Source of the DNA: Lactifluus volemus
Lineage: Eukaryota > Basidiomycota > Agaricomycetes > Russulales > Russulaceae
DNA: 63,123 nt
NCBI GenBank assembly: GCA_022376515.1
Contig: WTXI01000213.1
Location: 1-63,123 of the forward strand
Direction: 5' to 3'
The notes below the pieces were generated by a model. The model saw only the letters and a list, made by a program, of their open reading frames with translations. It had not been told where the DNA came from and did not search any database. Positions 49,077 to 58,772 of this stretch are shown one piece after another. Numbering within the stretch: position 1 is the first letter of the stretch; each line of letters starts with the position of its first letter. The position numbers and the translations under genes were made by a program.

Positions 49077-49824
49077 GGAGAATGGGGCTGATGGCACAGA
49101 TAAGTGCTGTCTATTCTTCAATTTGTCCCATGAAAACTTGATGTTGTCTACAAACCCACTCATACTTACAATTGCTGCTTCACGCTTTGAACAATCACGG
49201 TTCCTATTAGCTCGCCATGCTCTCCCTGCTTATGTCAAGCTTGTGTTATACCACTGTCGCACGCCCAAGTACTTTGATATGATTTGTTATGCCCCTAACA
49301 GCAGAATTTGTGTTGAAGAATGCCTTGTCTCATAGATATGGAATGTGGAAGAAGGGAAGGTAGGCATGCAGGCATGTCATATTTCACAGCTTCTCTTCTG
49401 ATCATGAGGTGCTCCGGTGCGTGCCGTTATACTGGACCCAACGTGAAGTAAAGCCTATTCTCACCGAGAGCCACCGCTAGAAAGACGGTTGCGCAGAATT
49501 GTCGATCATCTGCAACTCTATTGCGGCACATATAGCGAGCTTATATATCAAGCTTCCAATCACACTGGTATCGACGACGATTTAAGGGTAGTTTGAATGA
49601 AGCAAATAAGTGCACAAAAACCTATCTTATCTCCACACCTTACTACTGGCCCGCGTTTTCTATACATTCAGTACTATTATCCACGAGGGTAACAACTAAC
49701 ATAGAACTCAAAGAAAAAGAAAGGAAAAAAAAAAAACCAACCTAGACGAGAATACACTACTGTCTGAATAGAAAAAAAAGGAACTTGTGCTCCTGTCGCT
49801 AGTCGTTCCTAGCCAACCATCAGA
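49077..49824. other. convergent 3' flanks of copy J and the SDS3-like gene
   Basis: No gene. The A/G-rich tract near 49.70-49.74 kb and AT-rich DNA fit 3' untranslated and terminator sequence for both converging genes. Confidence 0.4.
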
Positions 49825-52800
49825 TCATGCACCTTCGCCGGCCGCAACCTGCACGCTCGGAGGTGGCGGTATAGAGACCGGCGGAGGCGGCAATGCAGGA
49901 CTTTGACCCTCTCCTTGCCCCGCTTGTGATTGGAGTGAGGCAGGAGGCGGAAGCGGCATGTGCGGGGGCAAAGGGAGCCGATGTGCATGAGCATGGGTAG
50001 ATGGCGATACTGGTGGTATAGTAGGTGTCGATGTGGGCGGTGGTGCTGAAGGTGCTGAAGGTGGTAGTGGTGGTGGTGGTGGTGGTGGTACCGAGGAGGA
50101 GGTTGACTGTAGCGGTGGTGGCAACACGACACGTTCGCGCTCGCCGTCCATCGGTTTCGCGCTTGGGCTTGCGGGTGGCGGCGGCATGGTCCGATGTGCA
50201 GTTTTCGGTGGTGACATGGTGTTGCCTTGTCCCTGCATTGCGTGCGCCGTAGCATGCAGCATCTGCGACGCTTGTTGCGCTGGCGCTGGCGAAGGTGAGA
50301 CCATACGGCCCGGCAGACCGCGTGTTCGTACGGGTGAACCGAGCGGTGTTCCTCCTCCCGATTGGGAGGTGGATGATGAAGGCGGCGGAGGTTGGTTAGA
50401 CTCGTTGAACGACGGCCCACGAGAAGGGCGTTGGGCAGATGAGGGCGGCGGCAGAGGCCCATTACTGAACGGTGTCAAGGTTCGTTCATGAGGACCAGCG
50501 GGCGGGCCGGATGCCGGTCTGCCGCGGTCCCTGTCGCGTTGTTCCCGTTCCCGATCACGATCACGCTCCCGCTCCCGGTGACGAGGTGATGGCGGCTCGC
50601 GCTCGCGTTCCCATTGCCGTGGTGGAAGCTGAGTTCCGCTCCCCGACGATAGAGAGATTACCTCTGTCGTGGACGCTCGCGGTGGCTCTAGGTCACGTGG
50701 AGGTGCGAGACGTGGTCCATCGTATGGGTGAAGCGGCGAAATTGACGGTGGTGGCTGGGAGGAGGGTGGAGGTGCAGAGCTAGAGTTGTGGTGGTGATGA
50801 TGTACGTGATGGTAATGCACATGGTGATGGTGGTGTCCACTCGATGAATGGTGCGACTGTGGAGGTGGCAACGGTGGCCCTTGTCCAGGACCGACATGTG
50901 AGTCGGGACGAGAGTGCGGTAAGGAGCGGGGAGGCGCATGCTGTGTTTGTTGTTGTGGTTGCTGTTGAATAATGTAATGCACCTGTTGCTGCTGCTGCTG
51001 CTGCTGCTGCTGTTGTTGTTGCTGCTGCTGCTTGAGCATCAGGAATTGAATCTCCCTTGCGCGTTCCATTTCGATCTCCTCGCCGCGTTCATCTCGCTCA
51101 TACATGGGATCACTGGGCCGCGAGCCACCTTCGCTAGGTATCCAACCGTTAATCTTGGTACCATGAGGTGGAGGTGTCAGTGGGCGGCTGAATGGGCCTG
51201 CGTTGTGCTCCAGTTCGTGTTGCAGGCCCGATGGACCAGGCGGATACCGACGCCGCGGCGGAGGTGCTTGTGGTGGCGGGCGTCCGAATGAGGACATGTC
51301 GAGCACGATCCCCATACTAGGAGGCGCCGGCGGCGCAAACGGTTCATAACGCGATGGCGGAGGCTCGGGGGGCCATCTATGATTGAGGAGATAGTCAAGG
51401 TCATGCGTAATCTCTCCCGCAGACAATGAAGAAATGGAGGGAAATGCGCGTAGAGGAGGCGGCACATCTTTGCCACGGCGACCAGATGACGATGCACTCT
51501 GAGGGTTTTTGTTGACAATCTCATAAAGTGTTGGCGGGAAGGGGATCTCATGTGGGAAAGGGGGAAGTCGCAGCACTATTCGAGTGTTAGCGTAGTAAAG
51601 GAATTGCGGGCTGAACGTACTTGGCTGTGGCTTTTCGGCAGCGCGACGGTCGCGCTCGAGCTTCCGACGCTTACGATTCGTCTCTGCAATCATTGTTGTC
51701 TGCAACTCGTCACGTGCAAGCTGGGTTGGGGGGGCAATCATCAGCGAACTGCTAACAGTTTTACGTGGGTGAAGACTTGCCATCCACCAAGACCAAACAG
51801 CGTTCTCCTCCGCGCGTCTCCGCTTGAGAATATTCGCGACTTCATAATTCCTACGGCGTGCGGCGAGTTCCATGCGCTTATCGCGCCTCCTCGACAGTTC
51901 TGAATGTAAATGCAGTAGCTCCGGATGAGATCCTAAATGAAGATAGTGAGTTCTGTGCATGTAGGACACGGAGGGCGAACGATACGCACCATTCTCGACG
52001 AGCGCTTCCTCCCACGAGAGAGCCTCCATCTTTTCGACGTAGACGCGCTCACGCAAGAGCGCAAACTTGAGTTCGATAGCGGCAAGTGCGTCAAGCGCCT
52101 CGGCGCGATGCTCGTGTTGTAAATCGGCCTCTGTCTCCGCGTCGGCTGCCTCGTCGTCCACCTCAGCATCATCTGCTTCAACGTCCTCAGGTTCCGGAGC
52201 TTCACCATCTGGCGCGTCCTCCGGGGCTGGGGACGGAGAAGGAGAGGCACTCGGAGAGGGTACGATGGCCGCGCCCATGATAGATGCAACCACTGGTGGG
52301 GCCGAGGGTGCGGTGGCAATGGCTGCAGGGATGGATGTAGGCAGGCCGTTGACGGCGGGGGCCTGGGGGTCAGGTGGGTCCTCATCTACGTCCATGACGC
52401 CCTCTTCCACCTCCGGATCATCCTCTTCCGAGGCAGTTTCGTTCTCGCTTTCAGCATCGTCGGGTTCCGCCGCCTGGGCGGCCGGGTCGTCCTCGTCTTC
52501 TGTGAGGTCGGGAGTGGCTTCTTTGATGGCAGCTGTGGAAGTTGCTGGCGGAGGAGGGAGAACGTCGTCCTCAGCATCCTGTCCTGCCTCGGATTCGCCA
52601 TCATCATCTTCGCCGCTATCGCTGAGAGATTCGGGGCATGGGACACGCCGGCGGCGACGAGGGGTCACGTCATCAACGTCGACATCGTCTTCGTCTTCAT
52701 CCCTTTCTTCTTCGTCCTCTGCATCATCGTCGATGATATCGCGTGATTTGGGTGCGCGGACGGCATTGGTAGAACGGCGGACGCCCGGCTGCTCCTCTTC

Positions 52801-53262
52801 ATCCTCTTCCTCTTCCATAGGTCGGGGTTGAAGAGCAGGGTCATCTTCTTCCTCCTCTTCTTCCTCTTCCTCCTCTTCCTCTTCTCCTTCTTCCTCATCT
52901 TGATCCTCTTCTATATCACCATCTTGTTCGGCGTTCTTGCGACTCTTTCTTTTATAATTCCAATCCCACTTTCGTTCGGGTCCAGAGCGTCGAGAGGCCT
53001 TTGGTGTTGGACGCGCGGCAGGGGTGTCGCCTTTGGGATCGTCGTCGTCGTCATCTTCCGAGGGGAGGTTGGTCTTGTCGCCATCAACATCTTCGTCAGT
53101 TAGTTCTGATAGTTCGGAACTTGTGTCGAGTTGTTGGGTGTTAGACTTGTTGGCGGCAGTGTTATTAGAAGGCAACCTAGATTTTGACGATAAATGTGAA
53201 AGGGGTGGAGGAGATGGGGAGGGAGAAGTTAAAGGATCTGAAGAGGCCATTGACTTTGGCAT
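49825..53262 (-). CDS. SDS3-like (Sds3/Dep1-type) histone deacetylase complex subunit
   Basis: Nuclear protein of about 1,090 residues with the Sds3-like domain that scaffolds Rpd3L/Sin3 histone deacetylase. An acidic N-terminal part (long Glu run near 52.85-52.90 kb) is followed by the domain: ALAAIELKFALLRERVYVEK, MEALSWEEALVENG, HPELLHLHSELSRRRDKRME, RRRNYEVANILKRRRAEENA, then ETNRKRRKLERDRRAAEKPQ. The C-terminal half is Pro/Arg-rich with a 16-17 Gln tract and His-rich stretch. Introns inferred at 51933-51989, 51721-51780 (GC-AG) and 51576-51620; all are multiples of three without stops, so the unspliced frame also stays open. The frame is open to an ATG at 53370, but that leaves 10 bp to the divergent msrA start, so 53262 (or 53250) is preferred. 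This is the intact parent of the relics at 12.3-47.5 kb. Confidence 0.8.
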   Translation of the reverse strand: MPKSMASSDPLTSPSPSPPPLSHLSSKSRLPSNNTAANKSNTQQLDTSSELSELTDEDVDGDKTNLPSEDDDDDDPKGDTPAARPTPKASRRSGPERKWDWNYKRKSRKNAEQDGDIEEDQDEEEGEEEEEEEEEEEEEDDPALQPRPMEEEEDEEEQPGVRRSTNAVRAPKSRDIIDDDAEDEEERDEDEDDVDVDDVTPRRRRRVPCPESLSDSGEDDDGESEAGQDAEDDVLPPPPATSTAAIKEATPDLTEDEDDPAAQAAEPDDAESENETASEEDDPEVEEGVMDVDEDPPDPQAPAVNGLPTSIPAAIATAPSAPPVVASIMGAAIVPSPSASPSPSPAPEDAPDGEAPEPEDVEADDAEVDDEAADAETEADLQHEHRAEALDALAAIELKFALLRERVYVEKMEALSWEEALVENGAYRSPSVSYMHRTHYLHLGSHPELLHLHSELSRRRDKRMELAARRRNYEVANILKRRRAEENAVWSWWMASLHPRKTVSSSLMIAPPTQLARDELQTTMIAETNRKRRKLERDRRAAEKPQPSTFSPQFLYYANTRIVLRLPPFPHEIPFPPTLYEIVNKNPQSASSSGRRGKDVPPPLRAFPSISSLSAGEITHDLDYLLNHRWPPEPPPSRYEPFAPPAPPSMGIVLDMSSFGRPPPQAPPPRRRYPPGPSGLQHELEHNAGPFSRPLTPPPHGTKINGWIPSEGGSRPSDPMYERDERGEEIEMERAREIQFLMLKQQQQQQQQQQQQQQQQVHYIIQQQPQQQTQHAPPRSLPHSRPDSHVGPGQGPPLPPPQSHHSSSGHHHHHVHYHHVHHHHHNSSSAPPPSSQPPPSISPLHPYDGPRLAPPRDLEPPRASTTEVISLSSGSGTQLPPRQWEREREPPSPRHRERERDRDREREQRDRDRGRPASGPPAGPHERTLTPFSNGPLPPPSSAQRPSRGPSFNESNQPPPPSSSTSQSGGGTPLGSPVRTRGLPGRMVSPSPAPAQQASQMLHATAHAMQGQGNTMSPPKTAHRTMPPPPASPSAKPMDGERERVVLPPPLQSTSSSVPPPPPPPLPPSAPSAPPPTSTPTIPPVSPSTHAHAHRLPLPPHMPLPPPASLQSQAGQGEGQSPALPPPPVSIPPPPSVQVAAGEGA

Positions 53263-53380
53263 CGTGCTCGAGCTTTGACTGACCTCTGACCTCGACCTGG
53301 AACCCCCATCTATTATATCATGTGACTTTCTTCTCAGGGTCATCCCATCATCACACCGATCTCTAAGCACAAACTACAGT
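53263..53380. promoter_or_regulatory. bidirectional promoter between SDS3-like gene and msrA
   Basis: About 120 bp between divergent starts, containing tctattatatcatgtgac, an AT-rich TATA-like stretch. The shared promoter is inferred from geometry only. Confidence 0.4.
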
Positions 53381-54091
53381 ATGTTGTCTCGTCTCTTATC
53401 CTTCATCACACGTAAACAGTCACGAACCATGACAACAGCAACTTCTGTTCCAAAATCCCAAGTTGCAATATTTGCTGCTGGCTGCTTTTGGGGTGTCGAG
53501 CACATCTTTCTAAAGCAATGGCCCATCAAGGAGAATAAGGGCATCCTCAAATCAGCCGTTGGATACACTGGTGGACGCGCAGACTCGAACAATCCGACCT
53601 ATCGTGATGTCTGCTCTGGAAATACGAATCATGCCGAGGCATTGAGAATCGAATTTGATCCAAGCAAGGTCACGTATGATGAACTTGTCGGTCAGTCAGC
53701 TTATTCTGTTGATCGTCAAAACTGCCTTTCTGATGTGCTGTTGCTGGCAGAGTATTTCTATTGCACGCATGACCCCACAACCCTCAATTCTCAAGGCTTA
53801 GATCATGGCACTCGTCCGTTTGTTCCCTTTTTTTCGTTTTCAGTATTTGACAAATCCTACATATATGCAGAGTACCGCTCCGCCATATTCTTCAACACCC
53901 CAGAGCAAGAGTCGATTGCCCGCCGCGTAACGCAGGAGGTGCAGGAGAAACACTTTTCTCCAAAAGGGCAGCAGATTGTTACAGTCATAGAAGAGGCGGG
54001 ACTCTGGTACGATGCTGAGGACTACCACCAAGAGTATCTGTTTAAGAACCCCTCCGGATACCAGTGTGCTACGCACAGACTCCACTGGTAA
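53381..54091 (+). CDS. msrA: peptide methionine sulfoxide reductase A
   Basis: Reduces methionine-S-sulfoxide in proteins using thioredoxin. 197 residues, three exons; introns 53691-53750 and 53814-53870. The catalytic motif GCFWGVEH holds the nucleophilic Cys. SAVGYTGG, NPTYRDVCSGNTNHAEA, FYCTHDPTTLNSQGLDHGTQ (built across the second junction), YRSAIFF and AEDYHQEYL complete the MsrA fold. Length is normal for the family. The start gives an N-terminus MLSRLLSFITRKQSRT that looks like a mitochondrial presequence. The second Met (MTTATS, 53429) would give a cytosolic form, so dual targeting from two starts is possible. Confidence 0.93.
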   Translation: MLSRLLSFITRKQSRTMTTATSVPKSQVAIFAAGCFWGVEHIFLKQWPIKENKGILKSAVGYTGGRADSNNPTYRDVCSGNTNHAEALRIEFDPSKVTYDELVGQSAYSVDRQNCLSDVLLLAEYFYCTHDPTTLNSQGLDHGTRPFVPFFSFSVFDKSYIYAEYRSAIFFNTPEQESIARRVTQEVQEKHFSPKGQQIVTVIEEAGLWYDAEDYHQEYLFKNPSGYQCATHRLHW

Positions 54092-54471
54092 ACATTGATA
54101 TTTAGAGTTGGAGTTTGTTGTTTGGTCTTTTAGGGTTTATGATGTAAAATAAGTAAAGAATACAAAGTAGTTAAAACGACAAAACATGAGACCGATGAGA
54201 CACGAGCCTGTTGCTTCCTTGAGTGTTTGATCCACTCTCACGACCAAAATACAAAAAGGCGCCATCAGAGGTGTAAAGCCCGTCCCTTTAATGTAACAAG
54301 GTAGGGTTGTGCCGAACGGGCGATGTCACCTTGCGTCCCATCCCGGAGGAGGATCGCAATCATCGCTCTGCACTACATTTCTCATCCACTGGCGTTTTGA
54401 TCGTGGAAGAATCTGAGAAACAACCTTAAACAAATCACTTGACTTTTATATACCCTAATTATTACGTCATC
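54092..54471. promoter_or_regulatory. spacer with TATA-like box upstream of the Nudix gene
   Basis: 3' flank of msrA and promoter of the Nudix gene. ttttatatacc at about 54443-54453 is a TATA-like element about 20-25 bases before the first ATG. Confidence 0.45.
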
Positions 54472-55779
54472 ATGCTAGTCCCAACCATGACTGCTCAGAA
54501 GAGCCTGATAGGCGTCCTCAATGTTTGCGACAACTTCCGTCCGCACCTCTCTCCAGAACCTCTTGTACCCTTTCTACTAGCGCCTAATGTCCGCCCAGCC
54601 CTCGGCCTTCTCAGACCCGTCGTAGTCGCCGCTCTTCGCGCAGACAATGCCTGGCGTATCGCGCACGGCCACCCACTAGCATGGGACATTCTCACGTCCG
54701 CGGATACGAGTGAGAATCCACCACCGTACATCGCATTTGCGCCTGCCTTGGCGAACGGTACCCCCGCCGCGCGCACTCAGGCCCTCGCAGAGACCCTCGA
54801 ACGCTGGCGCGCCGCAGCCAATGGGGAAAGTGACATATTCTCGGGTGTAATCGGGGGCACGCGATGGCGGGCCGAGTGGTATGACGTATACCTCGCTCCG
54901 GGCGGAGCTCTGCGTGTGGACGGACGTGACCCACTCAGCGTGCTCGAGATGTCTCACGATGAGTCCGGATACGTATTTTCGATGGAGCGCTCAGCGTGCG
55001 CATTGTTTGGTGTGGTCACGTATGGCGTGCATATGACCGTGTATGAGCAAGCTGCGTCGAAGCACGATGAGGGCGAAAGCCAATTGCGCGTGTGGGTTCC
55101 ACGGCGGGCCCTTACAAAGCCGACGTACGTGTGTAATCACCGTGCACGTCTGGGTCGTCGTTGCTGACATGTATGCGTGGACGCATGTAAAGTTCCCCCG
55201 GTATGCTCGACAACTCGGTCGCGGGCGGCATTGCGGGCGGGACGTCTGCGTTGGACACGCTCGTCAAGGAGTCCGCGGAAGAGGCGAGCTTGAACCCCGA
55301 ACTTGTGCGGAAGCGTGCGCGCGCAGTTGGTGCCGTGAGTTATTACCTTCAGACGAAAGGTGGGTGGCTGCAGCCCGAAGTCCAATTTGTCTACGATTTG
55401 CGCCTCGAACCGGGCGAGGCGCGGCTTACACCGATGGATGGAGAAGTCGAGTCCTTCGAGGTCCGTCTTTATTTTTTCTCTCTATTCCTTTTTTTTGGTT
55501 TGTAAATCGGGGATGTGATGACGTGTGGTTGGTGGTATGTACAGCTTATGCCGCTCAGTGAGGTCCTTATGCGTATGCATGCAGGGGAGTTCAAGCGGAA
55601 TTGTGCTCTTGGTACGTCACGCCCTATACTGCACGCAGGCATGATACCTACTTACGTATCTCAAAGTCCTTATCGATTTTATGGTACGCCACGGGTACTT
55701 GACGCCAGAGAATGAACCTCGGTACCTCGAAATTAACCAGCGGCTTCATGGGCAGTTCGATATAGAGCGGTGGTACTAG
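54472..55779 (+). CDS. Nudix hydrolase, DUF4743 type (YJR142W-like)
   Basis: Predicted 366-residue Nudix enzyme related to yeast YJR142W and the N-terminal half of S. pombe Tnr3, often labelled thiamine-pyrophosphokinase-related. Relatives hydrolyse oxidised thiamine diphosphate analogues. Four exons; introns 55125-55192, 55461-55544 and 55612-55666. The N-terminal DUF4743 region has CDNFRPHLSPEPLVPFLL and SACALFGVVTYGVHMTVY. The Nudix box spans AGGIAGGTSALDTLVKESAE and EASL; the Glu pair of REx2EE reads KESAEEA. Then GAVSYYLQTKGGWLQPEVQF and VYDLRLEP. C-terminus RHGYLTPENEPRYLEINQRL. A TATA-like box lies just upstream of 54472; the next in-frame Met (MTAQKS, 54487) is an equally good start. 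Confidence 0.87.
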
Positions 55780-55973
55780 ACCTAGAAAGATGTACACCAT
55801 ATGAGTTTTGTGCCAATGCTTAGATTATTTGATACAGCAACATGGTCAAATTCGGCAAATTACTGACAGGCTCACACGACGCCATTTTCTTCATCCCTCG
55901 TCCGCATAGACAGCACCCCAGCCATGTCCTCTACACAAAAACGTAGGAGAGTCTTATTTTCTTCCCATTTCTA

Positions 55974-57649
55974 ATGCCGACCAAGCTTTCCCTAGCCCTT
56001 CCGTTCTACGTCACTTTCACTGCTGGCGCTATTGCCGGCGTCTCCGAGATCCTCACCTTCTATCCTCTGGGTGCGCGAGCACCTTGTTAAATTGGCCCTT
56101 TCCACCTGCTTACCATCGCTGAATGCGCTGTCGTGCGTCCATGTATGCGTGCTCACGCGTGCTCTAGATGTGGTCAGTACTCTTTCTCCATCAGAGAACG
56201 GCGGACCCGTTTTCGTTGGGATAGCGGTAATGATGCCTTTCCCTTATTTTGTCCAGGTCAAGACTCGCATGCAGCTGGAACGTGGCAAAAGTTCCGCAGG
56301 TCTCCTCGGCTCCTTCCGTTCCATCATTCGCGAAGAAGGGTGCGTGTCATTGCTTTCGTTCCACTCCCACCTTTCGCGTGCTGAACTTCCCATTTTGATA
56401 GCTTCGGACGTCTATACCGCGGTATGTAGAGATCCATTTTAACCGCTGTACAATCCGACCCAAACTTGTCGTAAACAAGGTCTCGTACCCCCACTGCTGC
56501 TCGAAGCACCCAAACGTGCCACGAAATTGTGCGCATTTTTCCACCCTCTCGCTCGGGTTTTAAACTAATATCTCCCAACTCAGCGCTGCGAATGACTTTT
56601 GGGGAAAAACTTTTAGACAAATGTCTGGCGAGACCGAGATGACGAGGCAGCTTTCCATCATCACCGGATGTAGCGCGGGAGCGACCGAAAGCTTCGTCGT
56701 GGTACCCTTCGAGCTCGTCAAGATCAAGTACGACATTCTCGCCTTTTTACGTTGTGCTGTTCAGATTCGGTGACCATTGACCATCGCAGGTTACAAGACA
56801 AATCGTTGGCGAGTACCTACGGCGGACCTCTCGACGTCGTACGACAGGTTGTCCGGAAGGATGGCATCCTTGGGTTGTACGCCGGCATGGAGGCGACATT
56901 CTGGCGGTGCGTCAAAGTTCCAGGCTTGGCGTGGGATATGCCTACGTTAACGTGATATGCTGGCTGGTCAATGGCACAGGCACTTGTGGTGGAACGGCGG
57001 CTATTTCGGATGCATCTTCCAAGTCAAGTCGATGCTCCCAAAAGCCGATGTTAGCTGCTCCCTTGTTTAGTACCCTAACTGGATAACTAAATGTGCCTCA
57101 GACACAGCAGGGACAATTCTTAAATAATTTCGTATCGGGGACTATTGGAGGTTTCGTCGGAACTGCTATTAATACCCCGTATGTTATGGGTTGTTCATAC
57201 CTCCCCATACTGGTGCTAATTCTCTCCCATCTAACCTACTAGATTCGACGTCAGCTGCCAATCCTTGTGCTCTTATTAATCACTTCAACTTATCCTTCCT
57301 CTGTAGGTTGTCAAGTCTCGCATCCAGGGCGCAGAAAAGGTTCCTGGTGCCATCCCGAAATACAACTGGACATACCCCGCGTATGTTCCCAGACCTTGAA
57401 AGCCTCTCGTTCAGGAAACTCATGTCCACGCAGACTAGTGACTATTTTCCGCGAAGAGGGTCCGGCGGCGCTATACAAGGGTTTCGTGCCCAAGGTACTA
57501 AGGCTAGCTCCCGGTGGCGGTGTGTTGTTGCTTGTGGTCGAGTTCACGCTGGGCGTGTTCCGGAAGGGTACGTCTTTGTAAAAGCGTATCTAAAACGCTG
57601 ACCCCGTGACGATGATGCTTTTCCAGCGCTGGGTCCGCCGTATATCTAA
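55974..57649 (+). CDS. mitochondrial 2-oxodicarboxylate carrier with two micro-exons
   Basis: Inner-membrane mitochondrial carrier exchanging 2-oxoadipate/2-oxoglutarate (ODC type), 299 residues, 13 exons. Introns: 56071-56167, 56173-56256, 56340-56401, 56422-56479, 56529-56583, 56728-56789, 56907-56979, 57050-57101, 57179-57242, 57250-57306, 57381-57433, 57568-57626. Three repeats carry the carrier signature: PLDVVKTRMQ, PFELVKIKLQ and PFDVVKSRIQ. Exon 2 (56168-56172, ATGTG) and exon 10 (57243-57249, ATTCGAC) are only 5 and 7 nt; both encode the D-V part of the signature in repeats 1 and 3, and without them the frame fails. Exon 4 is 20 nt. ODC-type identity rests on LYAGMEATFWRHLWWNGGYF, SGTIGGFVGTAINTPF and GGGVLLLVVEFTLGVFRK. 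The start is the first ATG, giving MPTKLSLALPFYVTFTAGAI. Confidence 0.9.
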
Positions 57650-58120
57650 AATGACATAAGCTACACTAGCTTTGTCTTCCTACAAGACTACAAGACTACT
57701 AGTATTGTTACGTCGTTCTGGGGGTGGTTTGCACGGCGTTATGCTTTTGCTTTTAGTTATCTGGAATGACGGCAACTATCATCTTGCAACATGGTACTCT
57801 CTAACTGTTCTGATCGGCCTCGAATCTGCATGGCTGAGGGCGGTATACGCACTGGCCAAAACGTAGCATTCGAGTAAAATCGGGGTGACCATTGAACATC
57901 GCGGAGTAGGACGAACCCAGCCACCTTGCTGTCGAGTGTTGTTCTGTGCTGAGTAGTTATACTCGAGTAGCATTTGAGCAACCTCGAGTAGCCCATTCTC
58001 CAGGGATCTAATCCCTTGTATGTCCTGGCTTCCTGAATCTTATGAAAATGAATTGAACAGGGGCGTAATATCTCATTTAGTCGTTCATTTCACTGCTGCC
58101 TAACTTACTGTTCGTGAATT
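57650..58120. other. intergenic, 3' of the carrier gene
   Basis: No gene supported. Short frames around 57.7-57.9 kb show no family resemblance. Confidence 0.4.
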
Positions 58121-58453
58121 ACTAACCCTCCCCCCTACCAGATCACCCCCCCCCTTCCGGATCACCCCTCTTCTGGATCAGTCACACACCATATTTCAGA
58201 CTCTGATTGGCTGTTGCTAGTGCTAGGCATACCATTTTGGAAATATCATAAACTCTGACACAGCAGGTGTGACAACCACACTGTTTTTTTTTATTTCACC
58301 ACACTATGATTTCTACCCAAAACATTCATGGAATATGATGACACATGGTACTAGATACTGTAGGTGAAATTCTGTGGTGATTGAGCGAGAAATGGGCAAG
58401 AAATTTGGAGTGATCCAGAAGGGGGTGTGATCCGGTAGGGAGGGAGCGTTAGT
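58121..58453. mobile_element. MITE with roughly 45-bp terminal inverted repeats
   Basis: The left end (actaaccctccc, taccagatcacc, ttccggatcacc) is the reverse complement of the right end (gtgatccagaagg, gtgatccggtagg, gagcgttagt) with few mismatches over about 45 bp. The 240-bp interior is AT-rich and non-coding. It resembles a non-autonomous DNA transposon; the flanking duplication is unclear (possibly 2-3 bp). Confidence 0.7.
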
Positions 58454-58772
58454 ACCTCAGCGATTCACACATACAACTGTGAATTCCCGCTTTAGGGTTC
58501 GGCTAGGTTCGTGGGTCAGTGACTTTTTCCTCAAACGCTTCGTGTCGCTGGCGACATTCTTCGATGAGCCATCATAAGTAAGTAGGAAGTCCACTCACCT
58601 GCCATATTTTAGAAGTATCTGACTTCATGTTCACAAAACCTTAATAAGGCCCACTCGAGAGCCCATTAGCGATCCATCACTAGCTCATGCTCAAGCAGCA
58701 TCGACATCACTCGCCACTCACTTTCTGACACTTTTCCGATCCAAATGGACGCGCTTTCTAAGATTCACGAGA

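Noticed and set aside
50033..52831. Plus-strand frames of 152, 117 and 254 aa opposite the SDS3-like gene
   Set aside because: They are complements of the acidic, Pro-rich and polyglutamine coding of the minus-strand gene. Ser- and Val-repeat composition mirrors those tracts.
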